NCBI GenBank assembly: GCA_045637645.1
Contig: JAZTZV010000035.1
Location: forward strand, 1-21,930
Reading direction: 5' to 3'
Source of the DNA: RGIG1959 sp045637645
GTDB lineage: Bacteria > Bacillota > Clostridia > Oscillospirales > Acutalibacteraceae
Length of the DNA: 21,930 nt
How positions within the stretch are numbered: position 1 is the stretch's first letter; each line of letters opens with the position of its first letter. Positions 14,198 to 21,930 of this stretch are shown here, piece by piece. The translations under genes and the position numbers were made by a program. The notes under the pieces were generated by a model. It saw only the letters and a program-made list of their open reading frames with translations. It was not told where the DNA came from and ran no database searches.

Positions 14198-15166
14198 TTG
14201 GAACCGAAGGTTTCGATTGTCATCCCTGCGTATAAAGCGTCCAAATATTTGGCGCAAGCGATTGATTCCGCTCTTGCGCAAACTTACAGCAATATTGAAG
14301 TTATTGTTGTGAACGACGGTTCGCCCGATGATGGGGCGACGCGTGAAGTAGCGCTCTCTTACGGAGACAAAATTCGCTATTTCGAAAAAGAAAACGGCGG
14401 CTCGTCATCGGCGTTGAATCGCGGCATACAAGAAATGACGGGTGAGTGGTTTTCTTGGTTGAGCCACGATGACCTGTATCTTCCCGACAAGGTGAAAGAG
14501 CAAGTCGCGTTCATGCAATCGCTCGCGCTTTCGGAAGATCAACTGGAGCGCCATGTGTTTTTCACGGCAAGCGAATTGATCAACGCCGAGCGACAAGTCA
14601 TCCAACGCGCAAAGGCAGCGAAAAACCAAGAGATCCATCAGCTTCTTGAGACCCTGGAGGGGAACGAGCGTTTGGTGGCGGAGTCGATCGATTTTCTGTT
14701 CCATGGTTGCTCGTGCTTGGTGCATCGCCGTGCATTTGAACATATCGGCGGATTCGATGAGAATTTGCGCATTGTGAACGACATTGATTATTGGATTCGT
14801 TTGTACATGGCCAATTATAAGATCCATTTCATTCCGAAGGTGTTGGTTTACGGCCGTGTGCACGCCGAGCAAGTGTCGCGAAACATCGGCTATTCGTATC
14901 ACAATCCCGAACAGGATATGTTTTGGAGAAGAAGTCTGGAGTGGCTCAAAAACAACGCCGGTGATCAATACGAGTTGTTTTATGTATTCGGAAGAAGCGC
15001 ATTTCGTAAAACACGAAATGCCGAAGGCAAAGAAGCCTTTCGCATCGCAGGAGAACTGAAACCGTCTCGCAAATGGAAGTTGTTTGCGGAAAAGCAATAT
15101 TTCAAACTGTATGCCAAATTGCGCAGTGTTGCCAAACGTGTGTATGTGTTCTTCCGCGCAAATTAA
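14198..15166 (+). CDS. Family 2 glycosyltransferase
   Basis: Inverting GT-A glycosyltransferase using a nucleotide sugar, 322 residues. The N-terminal VSIVIPAYKASKYL is diagnostic. Asp40 in VVNDGSPDD binds the nucleotide, and the DxD-like SHDD (90-92 region) binds metal. A C-terminal region follows with NDIDYWIRLY and RVHAEQVS, typical of the GT2 acceptor side. There is no membrane segment; it acts at the cytoplasmic face. The start chosen is TTG at 14198, because AAGGAG lies nine bases upstream and the conserved domain begins two residues later. An ATG at 14162 has no binding site, and an ATG at 14189 is too close to it. It is first in the glycan operon. Donor and acceptor cannot be inferred. 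Confidence 0.92.
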   Translation: MEPKVSIVIPAYKASKYLAQAIDSALAQTYSNIEVIVVNDGSPDDGATREVALSYGDKIRYFEKENGGSSSALNRGIQEMTGEWFSWLSHDDLYLPDKVKEQVAFMQSLALSEDQLERHVFFTASELINAERQVIQRAKAAKNQEIHQLLETLEGNERLVAESIDFLFHGCSCLVHRRAFEHIGGFDENLRIVNDIDYWIRLYMANYKIHFIPKVLVYGRVHAEQVSRNIGYSYHNPEQDMFWRRSLEWLKNNAGDQYELFYVFGRSAFRKTRNAEGKEAFRIAGELKPSRKWKLFAEKQYFKLYAKLRSVAKRVYVFFRAN

Positions 15167-15191
15167 ATTTTAAACAAAAGGAGATGATGGT

Positions 15192-16310
15192 GTGATCCCG
15201 TATTTGCTGTTACTTGCGATACCGTTGGTGTTTTCTTTTGTAGCAGTGGATCGCCAATCTCCTCGTGCGTTGATTCGACTCGGTTCGAGTCGTGCGCCGT
15301 TTATGCAAAGGAACAATCTGGCGTTGCCGTCGTTTTTCATTGCACTGTTCGTGGTGTTGGCGTGCCGTCATGAAACGGTCGGCATTGACCTTCTAAACTA
15401 TAAGTATTATTTTTCGGTGTACCCGACACTGAACATCCGTGATTTTGATTTGCTTCGTGAAGAATCGCTTTTCCGATTGCTCAACTGGCTGATCGGACAA
15501 TTCACAGATAACTATCAAATCTATTTGTCGTTGGTGGCGGCGATCACGCTGCTTCCGATTGCATGGATCTATTGCGAGGATCGACAAAACAGCTACATGA
15601 AAATTGCGATTTTCGTCAGCATGTCAACCTTTGTGATGATGTTTTCGGGTATTCGCCAAATGTTGGCGATCGCTTGTGGTGTGTTGGCGTATATGTTCAC
15701 CCGCAAGAAACAATGGATCGGCTTTTTGGTGATGGGCATTATCGCACTCGGTTTCCACCATTCCGGCTTTATGGTTTTTGCGATTTATCCGCTGTATCAC
15801 GCGCGATTCAAAAAAAATCATATATGGTTTATCCTGCCGATCATTGCACTTGTGTTTATGTTTAACAGACAAGTGTTCGGCTTTGCGAACGCTGTTTTGG
15901 CAAGCTTTAACGCCGATTACGAAACCGAAATCGGATCGACCGGTGCGTACATGTCACTGATCTTGTTCGTGTTGTTTGCCGTGTTTTCGTATGTGGTTCC
16001 CGATGAATCGAAAATGGATGCGGAAATGTTCGGACTTCGAAATTTCCTGCTCCTTGTCGTGACGTTGCAATGCTTTGCGCCGCTTCATTCGCTTGCCATG
16101 CGCATGAATTATTATTTCATTATTTTCGTTCCGTTGGCGATGGGCAAACTGATTTCCATTCCTCGACCGGAAATGAAGCGCGTTGCCACGTTGGCATTGG
16201 TCGTGCTGTCACTTTACTTTACATATGAGTTTGTAGATATGGTTTACACCGCTTATATTACAGGAAACGGTGCTTTGAATTCGATGCCTTACAGAGCCTT
16301 TTGGGAGTGA
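15192..16310 (+). CDS. EpsG-family polysaccharide polymerase / membrane protein
   Basis: 372-residue polytopic membrane protein with about ten hydrophobic helices. The EpsG/Wzy-like features are CRHETVGIDLLNYKYYF near residues 57-73, matching the R..TVG.D..NY motif; SGIRQMLAIA near 152-161, matching the GIRQ motif; and GFHHSGFMVFAIYPLY near 187-202, matching the H.S motif. The family polymerises or exports surface polysaccharide repeat units. The GTG start at 15192 has AAGGAG about eight bases upstream and follows the GT2 gene by 25 bases. In this locus it is the best candidate for the polymerase. EpsG proteins are not biochemically well defined, so the exact step is inferred. Confidence 0.85.
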   Translation: MIPYLLLLAIPLVFSFVAVDRQSPRALIRLGSSRAPFMQRNNLALPSFFIALFVVLACRHETVGIDLLNYKYYFSVYPTLNIRDFDLLREESLFRLLNWLIGQFTDNYQIYLSLVAAITLLPIAWIYCEDRQNSYMKIAIFVSMSTFVMMFSGIRQMLAIACGVLAYMFTRKKQWIGFLVMGIIALGFHHSGFMVFAIYPLYHARFKKNHIWFILPIIALVFMFNRQVFGFANAVLASFNADYETEIGSTGAYMSLILFVLFAVFSYVVPDESKMDAEMFGLRNFLLLVVTLQCFAPLHSLAMRMNYYFIIFVPLAMGKLISIPRPEMKRVATLALVVLSLYFTYEFVDMVYTAYITGNGALNSMPYRAFWE

Positions 16311-16315
16311 GAAAT

Positions 16316-17521
16316 GTGAAAATCGCACAAATCAATGCGACGTGCGGCGTCGGAAGCACGGGAAAAATCTGTTCTTCCGTTGCGGCGTTGTTATCCTCCC
16401 AACATGTTGACAACGTGGTATTGTATTCTCAAAACACCACCCAAGATCCTCACGGTATCCTGTACGGCAAACCGCTTGAAATTAAAGCGGATGCTCTCAA
16501 AGCGCGTCTGTTCGGTAATTACGGATTTCAGTCCAAGGTCGCGACCAAACGGTTGATTGCCGAACTGGAACGGTATTCCCCCGATGTTGTGCATGTGCAT
16601 AACATCCACAGTCATAATGCCGATTTGGATAAGCTGTTTTCGTGGTTTCGTGCGCATCATACGAAAATCGTGTGGACGTTCCACGATTGCTGGGCTTTCA
16701 CAGGATATTGCATGCATTATGACATGATCGGCTGTGACAAATGGAAAACGCAATGTGATCGTTGCCCCCAAAAAACGTGTTACAGTTGGACAGCCGATCG
16801 CAGTCGCTGGATTTTCGAGAAAAAGCGAGAGCTGTTTTCCGATTTGGATTTGACGATCGTCACGCCGTCGCAATGGCTTGCCGATCAAGTGAAGCAATCG
16901 TTTTTGCAGGAGTATCCCACGCACGTGATCCAAAACGGCATTGATTTGGCGGTGTTTCGTCCGCAAAGCAGTGACATAAGACAAAGACTCGACTGTGCCG
17001 ACAAACGCCTCGTTCTCGGGGTGGCTTTCGGATGGGATCGTCGCAAAGGCTTGGATGTGTTTTTGGAATTGGCAAAGCGTTTGGATGATCGTTATCAAAT
17101 CGTGCTTGTCGGTGTCGATGAAAAGGTCGAAAAGCAACTTCCTTCGAACATTCGGACGATTCGCCGCACACAGGATCAACAAGAACTCGCGCAGTTGTAT
17201 ACCGCCGCTGACGTACTTGTCAATCCGACGCGCGAAGACACCTACCCGACCGTCAACATGGAAGCGCTTGCCTGCGGTACGCCTGTCGTGACCTTCCGAA
17301 CGGGCGGCAGTCCCGAAATGCTCAATGAGGCATGCGGTGTCGTCGTGGAAAAGAACGATGTCGACGGTATCGAGCAAGCGATTCACCGCGTATGTGAGCA
17401 GTCCGCGGATATGCGCGAAGCCTGCCTTGCCAAAGCGGCGGAGTTTGATCAAAACCGTTGTTTTGAAAAGTATACGGCGTTGTATCAAGAGGTGTTACAT
17501 GAACGAGCTTCAAAAGGTTGA
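16316..17521 (+). CDS. Family 4 (GT-B) glycosyltransferase, WcaC-like
   Basis: 401-residue retaining GT-B glycosyltransferase. The N-terminal domain opens with KIAQINATCGVGSTGKI, a glycine-rich acceptor-side loop. VVHVHNIHSH is at 91-100. A distinctive cysteine-rich insert with DCWAFTGYC and CDRC lies within 124-155 and is typical of the WcaC-like subgroup. The donor domain carries NGID (207-210), GVAFGWDRRKGLDVF and the signature RED.YP..NMEA (306-317). The GTG at 16316 is preferred because GGGAG lies eight bases upstream; TTG 16301 and GTG 16307 lie inside the preceding gene. Only five bases separate it from the EpsG-like gene. The end overlaps licD by 23 bases, so the two should be coupled. 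Confidence 0.92.
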   Translation: MKIAQINATCGVGSTGKICSSVAALLSSQHVDNVVLYSQNTTQDPHGILYGKPLEIKADALKARLFGNYGFQSKVATKRLIAELERYSPDVVHVHNIHSHNADLDKLFSWFRAHHTKIVWTFHDCWAFTGYCMHYDMIGCDKWKTQCDRCPQKTCYSWTADRSRWIFEKKRELFSDLDLTIVTPSQWLADQVKQSFLQEYPTHVIQNGIDLAVFRPQSSDIRQRLDCADKRLVLGVAFGWDRRKGLDVFLELAKRLDDRYQIVLVGVDEKVEKQLPSNIRTIRRTQDQQELAQLYTAADVLVNPTREDTYPTVNMEALACGTPVVTFRTGGSPEMLNEACGVVVEKNDVDGIEQAIHRVCEQSADMREACLAKAAEFDQNRCFEKYTALYQEVLHERASKG

Positions 17522-18326
17522 ACTGGATATTCTCAAAGCATTCCTTTCGGTGTGTGACTCGTTAGGGCTAACGTATTATCTGGTTTGCGGCACGGCACTC
17601 GGTGCGGTGAAATACAACGGATTCATCCCGTGGGATGACGACGTCGACGTGGCACTCCCGCGCGAGGATTACGAGACATTTGTCAAAAAAGCCCCCGCGT
17701 TGTTGCCGTCACATTTGTTCTTGCAAACGACGCAAAGCGATCCCGGTTGCCCGCGCATCTACGCCAAACTTCGCCATTCCGGAACAACGTATATCGAAAA
17801 AGCCTGTGCGCATCGTGATATGCATCACGGCGTGTACATTGACGTGTTCCCGCTTGACGGTTATCCGCGTTCGCGCGTCGCGCAGGAATGGCTCGAATTG
17901 AAAAAGAAACTGTATCTGCTTAAGCAAACGACTCTTTACCATGGCGATTACAGTGCGAAAACCCGTGTGCTTGTGAAGGTGCTCAAAGCTCTCGGAACGG
18001 AAAAACGCATGGCGAAGATCGAGCGCCGTTTCTCCAAAGCGATCTCTCGTTACTCGACGCGTGAATCGGACGTGTGGTGCAATCACGGCAACTGGCAAGG
18101 TCGTCTGGAGTACGCTCCGCGCGCGCAATACGGCGATGGTGCGTGGGTGGAATTTGAAGGCGTTCGTGTTTGTGTTCCCGCCGACTACGACGCGTATCTC
18201 ACGCAAAAATACGGCAATTGGCGTGCGGAGTTACCTCCCGAAAAACAGGTCGGGCATCATTATTATGAAGTCATGGATCTGCACACACCCTACACCGCGT
18301 ATATTTCCAAAGAAAAAGAAGGATGA
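17499..18326 (+). CDS. licD: LicD-family phosphotransferase
   Basis: 275-residue LicD protein, a nucleotidyltransferase-fold enzyme that moves phosphocholine or another phosphoryl-alcohol onto sugars of surface glycans and teichoic acids. The signature region (residues 29-53) contains VCGTALGAVKYNGFIPWDDDVDVAL, where the D-D-D-V-D cluster binds metal. HHGVYIDVFPLDGYP (around 113-127) is the second family motif. The C-terminal half has GNWQGRLEYAPRAQYGDG and the aromatic YLTQKYGNW stretch common in LicD. The ATG at 17499 has AAGAGGTG just upstream and lies inside the end of the GT4 gene. No licA/licC choline genes are in view, so the group transferred (choline, ethanolamine, ribitol or a sugar phosphate) is unknown. 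Confidence 0.93.
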   Translation: MNELQKVELDILKAFLSVCDSLGLTYYLVCGTALGAVKYNGFIPWDDDVDVALPREDYETFVKKAPALLPSHLFLQTTQSDPGCPRIYAKLRHSGTTYIEKACAHRDMHHGVYIDVFPLDGYPRSRVAQEWLELKKKLYLLKQTTLYHGDYSAKTRVLVKVLKALGTEKRMAKIERRFSKAISRYSTRESDVWCNHGNWQGRLEYAPRAQYGDGAWVEFEGVRVCVPADYDAYLTQKYGNWRAELPPEKQVGHHYYEVMDLHTPYTAYISKEKEG

Positions 18327-18330
18327 TGGT

Positions 18331-18780
18331 ATGAAACGAATGGCAGCCGCGCTTGCGGCAATGATGCTGCTGTTGACCGGATGCATGACGATGCCGTCGG
18401 TGACGCAGAACAATACGTCGACGCCGTTTACCGAAGACTGCATCTATGTCGACACCCCTTACGGCTCGCTTGCATATCCCCAAAAATGGCAAGAGCAAGT
18501 CCGTTTCGAGACAAATGACACTCCCGCCGGTTATTGTGTGATGGGTTACGGAACCGTGGAGGGTCAACCCGAGTGTGTGCTGTTTGAACTGTGGTTCGGC
18601 GGCGAAAACGGTGAAATTGACATGGGTTCGCTCCAAACCGAAGCGGGTGAGACCGTTCGCGTGGGTGTAACGTTTTGCGAATTGGCGTTCGATGACAGTT
18701 GGACAACGGAACAACAAGACACGCTCTGCGCCATGCAGGAGGATGTCAATTATATGCTCAATGAATTGCATTTGTTCTGA
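18331..18780 (+). CDS. Small putative lipoprotein of unknown function
   Basis: 149 residues, not recognised as a known family. A type II signal peptide is clear: basic MKRM, a hydrophobic stretch, then lipobox LTGC with Cys18 as the lipidation site, followed by a Thr/Ser/Asn linker. The mature domain of about 115 residues is acidic and contains VDTPYGSLAYPQKW, which looks like the start of a small beta-rich extracytoplasmic domain. It has three further cysteines. The ATG at 18331 is preceded by AAGGA with about eight bases spacing and lies four bases after the licD stop, so it belongs to the glycan operon. It may be a surface accessory of the glycan system; that is inference from position and lipidation only. 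Confidence 0.78.
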   Translation: MKRMAAALAAMMLLLTGCMTMPSVTQNNTSTPFTEDCIYVDTPYGSLAYPQKWQEQVRFETNDTPAGYCVMGYGTVEGQPECVLFELWFGGENGEIDMGSLQTEAGETVRVGVTFCELAFDDSWTTEQQDTLCAMQEDVNYMLNELHLF

Positions 18781-18839
18781 AAATGATCAGCGTATTGCTG
18801 TTAACATAGATCCATCAAATATGTAAAGGAGAAAAAGCA

Positions 18840-21800
18840 ATGAACAAGTATGTTTCGAAAGTAGTCGCTTTGACGCTTTGCGTGTGCATGCTGGTTGGCG
18901 CAATGCCCGCGACCGCTTTTGCGGCCGGCATCAATTACGTCCCGCATGATGATTACTACAAAGTCATCACCAAAAACGACTACCAACTTGCTCCCGGCGT
19001 TGTGGAGTCTGAAATCGTACTGAACAACGTGGCCGGTACTCACCGCCAAGTTGCGCACGTGGTTGAGGTTGATATCAACAACCCCTACACGAGAGTTATC
19101 CCTTCTTACAAGGGCATGAAACCGACTGAGGGCAACTACGGTGTTCAGATCATGTCGCAACAAGCGGCGTATGCTGAGGCAAACGGCTACGGCAACGTTG
19201 TCGCCGCGATGAACATCAGCTTGAGCTGGTACGATTCGCAATACTACCTTGATAATCCGCACCTTGTCGGCGAGCCTCTCGGCTACATGATCCTGGACGG
19301 TGTGCAATACACCAACAGCCAAGGTAAAACCGCCGGCGCGAAAACCTGCCTTGTCATCAACTTTGACGAGAAGGACGGCGTTGCTCGCCCCGCGGATATG
19401 CCCAAAACCGAGATTCGTTCGACCTCGTCGCCGATCACCGGTTGGGAAGAGCAAGTTATCCCCGCCAACTTTGATTTCCTTGTCAAAGACGGCAAGAACC
19501 AATACAGCAAGAATAACAATGCTGCGAGCGGCGCGTCTCGTTCGTTCATCGGCGTGAAAGCCGACGGCACGATCGTGATGGTCATGAACGACGGTCGTCA
19601 AGCTCCCTATTCGGCGGGCTTCACCGAATACGAGATGGCAGAGTTCATGCTCTCCCTCGGTTGCGTGTACGCGTCCAACGGTGACGGCGGCGGATCGTCT
19701 GCGTTCCTGTCGCAACGTCCCGGCGAAGAGCTGAAGATCAACTGCTCGCCTTCCGACGGCGCGGAGCGCGAAACCACCCACGGCATTTTGGTCATCTCGA
19801 CCGCTCCCGCGACCGGTGAGTTTGTGCGTGCGACCATCTCGGCCGAAAACGACTATTACACCCCCGGTTCGTCCGTGCAATTCTCGGCAATCGGTTCCGA
19901 CCTTGTCGGTACGGCGGCGGACATCCCCGAGGATGCAACGTGGCAATTGGCGGATCCGTCCATGGGTACCATCGAAGACGGCCTGTTCGTTTCCAACGGC
20001 AAAGTCGGCACCGCCACCGCTCAACTCGTCTGGAACGGCGAAGTTGTGGGTGAGGCATCGGTTGAGATCGTGATCCCCGAAAAGATCGAATTCACCCAAA
20101 GCAGCATCGTGGTTCCCTTCGGCAAGACTGCTCAACTGACGGTTGTGGCGACCATCAACGACGGCATCCATGAAGTTGTTTTGAAATCCGGCGACGTGAC
20201 CCTGTCTCTTGACAACCAAGATCTCGGTGTGCTCAACAACGACGATCTGACCTTCGCGGCTGTGAGCGAAGACAACGTCCCCGCGAACACGAAAGCGACT
20301 TTGACGGCGACCCTCAACCATGGCGAAGGTTTGACGACTTCCGTTCCCTTCAGCATCGGTAAAGGCTCCGACATCGTGTACGATTTCGAAGATCAAAACC
20401 TCGACGGCTGGTCGATCTACACCAACTACGGTAAGTACGGTCCCGTCGGCCCCAACAACAGTGTGACGGCTCCCGACGGTAGCTACTGGTATCACGGCCA
20501 AAACGAGCGCGGTTATCTCTCTGTGGTGGACAAGAACTCCGGTGAAGTCCGCAACGGCGATTATGCGCTCGCGGTCGAGTGCGATTTCTCGCAACTTTAC
20601 GAGACCGGCTATCATGCATTGAACCTGATGTTCCCGAAAATTGACACCACTGACTCGTTGCAAGTCGGCTTCTGGATGTATATCCCTTATGATATGCGCC
20701 ACACGGAGCTGAAGATCGCTTCGTCCAACATCGGTAACGGTCAATTCTTCGAGTTCAACGAAGGCTGGCACTACATCAAGGCGCAACCCAACGCCAACAA
20801 TCAGTTCTACTATGTCAACATTTCGATTGACGACCGTGCGGCGGATACCGCTCACAACAACTACAATTACGTCACCGAGCCCAACCTCGGCGGCAAATTC
20901 ACGTTCTACATCGACGACATCACCGTTGACTATTCCACCGCTGTGGAAGACCGTGAGAACCCGGTGTTCGGCAACGTGGAATTGGTCGGTAACGACGTCA
21001 ACACCGCGTTGAACGGCGCGCTTGTCACCACCGCGAACAACGCTCCGACCTTCGAAGTCAAGGTGGCGGACGACACGGCGCTCGGCAACTCGACCGGCCT
21101 GAACGCTTCCTCCGCGGCTGCGTACATCGACGGTAAAGCGGTTGCTTGCACCTTCAAGAACGGCAAAATGACCGTTTCCGGCATGACGCTCAGCGACGGC
21201 GTGCATGACATTCGTTTTGAAATCGCCGACAATGCCGGCAACTCGATGTGGGCAGGCGGCAAAATCAACGTTGCTTCCGGCAACGCTTCTTCCACTGTGA
21301 AGGTTGTTCCGCACGATGCGGAGCTTGTCCGTCCCTTGATCGGTTCGTTGTATTGGATGGATGTTGTTGCGACCGATATCGAGACCATCGATACCGTCGA
21401 GATGACGTTCGACCTCAACAACGACAGCAAATGGGAACTCGAAGGCATGGAAGTCGCGGAAGGTTTTGAAGCGACCTACACCATCCAAGCGGACGACAAC
21501 ATTGCGTACATCACGGTGACTCGCGTTGGCAAGAACACCCAAACCGGCGAAGCTGTTTTGGTGTCGTTCCCTGTCCGTACGTGGGAATCCACCATCACCG
21601 AGTACGAGGGTTATGAGAAGCAAACTCCTGCGACTCTCGTGAATCGCGGCGTCATCTGGAAGCATGCGATCGAGCTTGCTCTCCAACGTGGTGTCATCAC
21701 CTATGTGGATGACTATGCGTCTAAGACGATCGGCACCTTCGGTATGACCGATCTGGTTGTTGACACGGAAGTGTTCTTCACGAACTATGTCCGTGGTTCC

Positions 21801-21930
21801 GTTGCGGGTGCACAAGATTGGATCAACGAGAAGAAAGCGGCGAAAGTCGGCTGGCACGAGCACACTGTGACGGCTATGGACGACCAAGCTGCGACCTGCA
21901 CCAAGATCGGCTTCACCGGCCGTACTTACT
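18840..21930 (+). CDS. Large secreted protein with phosphodiester glycosidase (NAGPA) domain, 3' end outside window
   Basis: At least 1,030 residues, open at the window edge. A signal peptide ends near ATAFAA (24-29). The phosphodiester glycosidase (NAGPA/DUF2233) region spans about 45-320: RSFIGVKADGTIVMV, NDGRQAPYSAGFTEYEMAEFM (250-270), NGDGGGSSAFL (280-290) and SDGAERETTHGILVIS. The family cleaves sugar-phosphodiester links, as in the enzyme uncovering mannose-6-phosphate. Ig-like repeats (about 325-505), a carbohydrate-binding-like jelly roll starting DFEDQNLDGWSIY (515-700), a further beta domain (705-815) and a cohesin-like beta domain (about 825-915) follow. From 1004, HEHTV...ATCT..GFTGRTY starts a His/Cys motif often seen in clostridial surface proteins. 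The ATG has AAAGGAG eight bases upstream. No terminator separates it from the lipoprotein gene. Domain calls after 320 are by pattern only. Confidence 0.88.
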   Translation, partial: MNKYVSKVVALTLCVCMLVGAMPATAFAAGINYVPHDDYYKVITKNDYQLAPGVVESEIVLNNVAGTHRQVAHVVEVDINNPYTRVIPSYKGMKPTEGNYGVQIMSQQAAYAEANGYGNVVAAMNISLSWYDSQYYLDNPHLVGEPLGYMILDGVQYTNSQGKTAGAKTCLVINFDEKDGVARPADMPKTEIRSTSSPITGWEEQVIPANFDFLVKDGKNQYSKNNNAASGASRSFIGVKADGTIVMVMNDGRQAPYSAGFTEYEMAEFMLSLGCVYASNGDGGGSSAFLSQRPGEELKINCSPSDGAERETTHGILVISTAPATGEFVRATISAENDYYTPGSSVQFSAIGSDLVGTAADIPEDATWQLADPSMGTIEDGLFVSNGKVGTATAQLVWNGEVVGEASVEIVIPEKIEFTQSSIVVPFGKTAQLTVVATINDGIHEVVLKSGDVTLSLDNQDLGVLNNDDLTFAAVSEDNVPANTKATLTATLNHGEGLTTSVPFSIGKGSDIVYDFEDQNLDGWSIYTNYGKYGPVGPNNSVTAPDGSYWYHGQNERGYLSVVDKNSGEVRNGDYALAVECDFSQLYETGYHALNLMFPKIDTTDSLQVGFWMYIPYDMRHTELKIASSNIGNGQFFEFNEGWHYIKAQPNANNQFYYVNISIDDRAADTAHNNYNYVTEPNLGGKFTFYIDDITVDYSTAVEDRENPVFGNVELVGNDVNTALNGALVTTANNAPTFEVKVADDTALGNSTGLNASSAAAYIDGKAVACTFKNGKMTVSGMTLSDGVHDIRFEIADNAGNSMWAGGKINVASGNASSTVKVVPHDAELVRPLIGSLYWMDVVATDIETIDTVEMTFDLNNDSKWELEGMEVAEGFEATYTIQADDNIAYITVTRVGKNTQTGEAVLVSFPVRTWESTITEYEGYEKQTPATLVNRGVIWKHAIELALQRGVITYVDDYASKTIGTFGMTDLVVDTEVFFTNYVRGSVAGAQDWINEKKAAKVGWHEHTVTAMDDQAATCTKIGFTGRTY

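Noticed and set aside
18788..18800. Small hairpin CAGC-GTATT-GCTG after the lipoprotein gene
   Set aside because: Only four base pairs and no T-tract; not a credible terminator.
18795..18824. Possible promoter TTGCTG upstream of the large secreted protein
   Set aside because: At spacings of 15-18 bases no hexamer matches the -10 box better than about three of six positions. Without a terminator after the lipoprotein gene, read-through from the glycan operon is simpler.
18801..21887. Open frame of 1,028 codons on the minus strand
   Set aside because: It is the exact codon-register complement of the secreted NAGPA protein. It has no binding site or recognisable domain, and the sense strand has a signal peptide, a ribosome binding site and clear motifs.
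1..21930. CRISPR arrays, tRNA or rRNA genes, IS elements, phage genes
   Set aside because: No regularly spaced repeats, cloverleaf sequences, transposase or integrase reading frames, or terminal inverted repeats were seen on either strand.

Overview
The window reads as chromosomal DNA from an endospore-forming Bacillota, most likely class Clostridia. The reasons are three sporulation genes (cwlD, a bofA-family gene and spoIVB), strong AGGAGG-type ribosome binding sites, frequent GTG and TTG starts, and moderately high GC. I see no rRNA, tRNA, insertion sequence, integrase, CRISPR array or origin. The window holds 20 protein genes packed tightly; no gap between genes exceeds about 230 bases.

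Left part (1-3982). A minus-strand operon galU > SDR dehydrogenase > Gfo/Idh/MocA oxidoreductase runs from a clear sigma-A-type promoter at 2794-2822. A separate minus-strand unit encodes a TIM-barrel sugar phosphate isomerase/epimerase with its own promoter (3835-3863) and a perfect 14-bp hairpin terminator (2907-2938). This is sugar and UDP-sugar metabolism.

Centre left (3916-8410). A plus-strand operon of overlapping genes, yfmF > yfmH > lgt > folD, starts at an extended -10 promoter and ends at a strong terminator. It combines a paired M16 peptidase system linked to EF-P modification, lipoprotein lipidation and one-carbon folate metabolism.

Centre (8400-13966). Sporulation block: cwlD (spore cortex amidase) and a bofA-family gene form an overlapping two-gene operon preceded by a close match to a mother-cell sigma-E promoter. 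spoIVB, the forespore signalling protease, lies 3.3 kb further on. Between them, on the minus strand, is a three-gene operon: a small SLOG-fold protein, an unknown cysteine-rich protein and an 800-residue-class P-type ATPase. BofA inhibits pro-sigma-K processing and SpoIVB relieves that inhibition, so this region carries two opposing parts of one checkpoint.

Right part (14075-21930). A surface-glycan locus with its own promoter: GT2 glycosyltransferase > EpsG-type membrane polymerase > GT4 glycosyltransferase > LicD-family phosphotransferase > small lipoprotein > a very large secreted protein with a phosphodiester glycosidase (NAGPA) domain that runs off the window end. A LicD enzyme and an NAGPA-family hydrolase together suggest a glycan with phosphodiester-linked groups that are added in the cytoplasm and trimmed or remodelled outside. 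No initiating sugar-phosphate transferase or flippase is in view, so the pathway must be completed by genes elsewhere.
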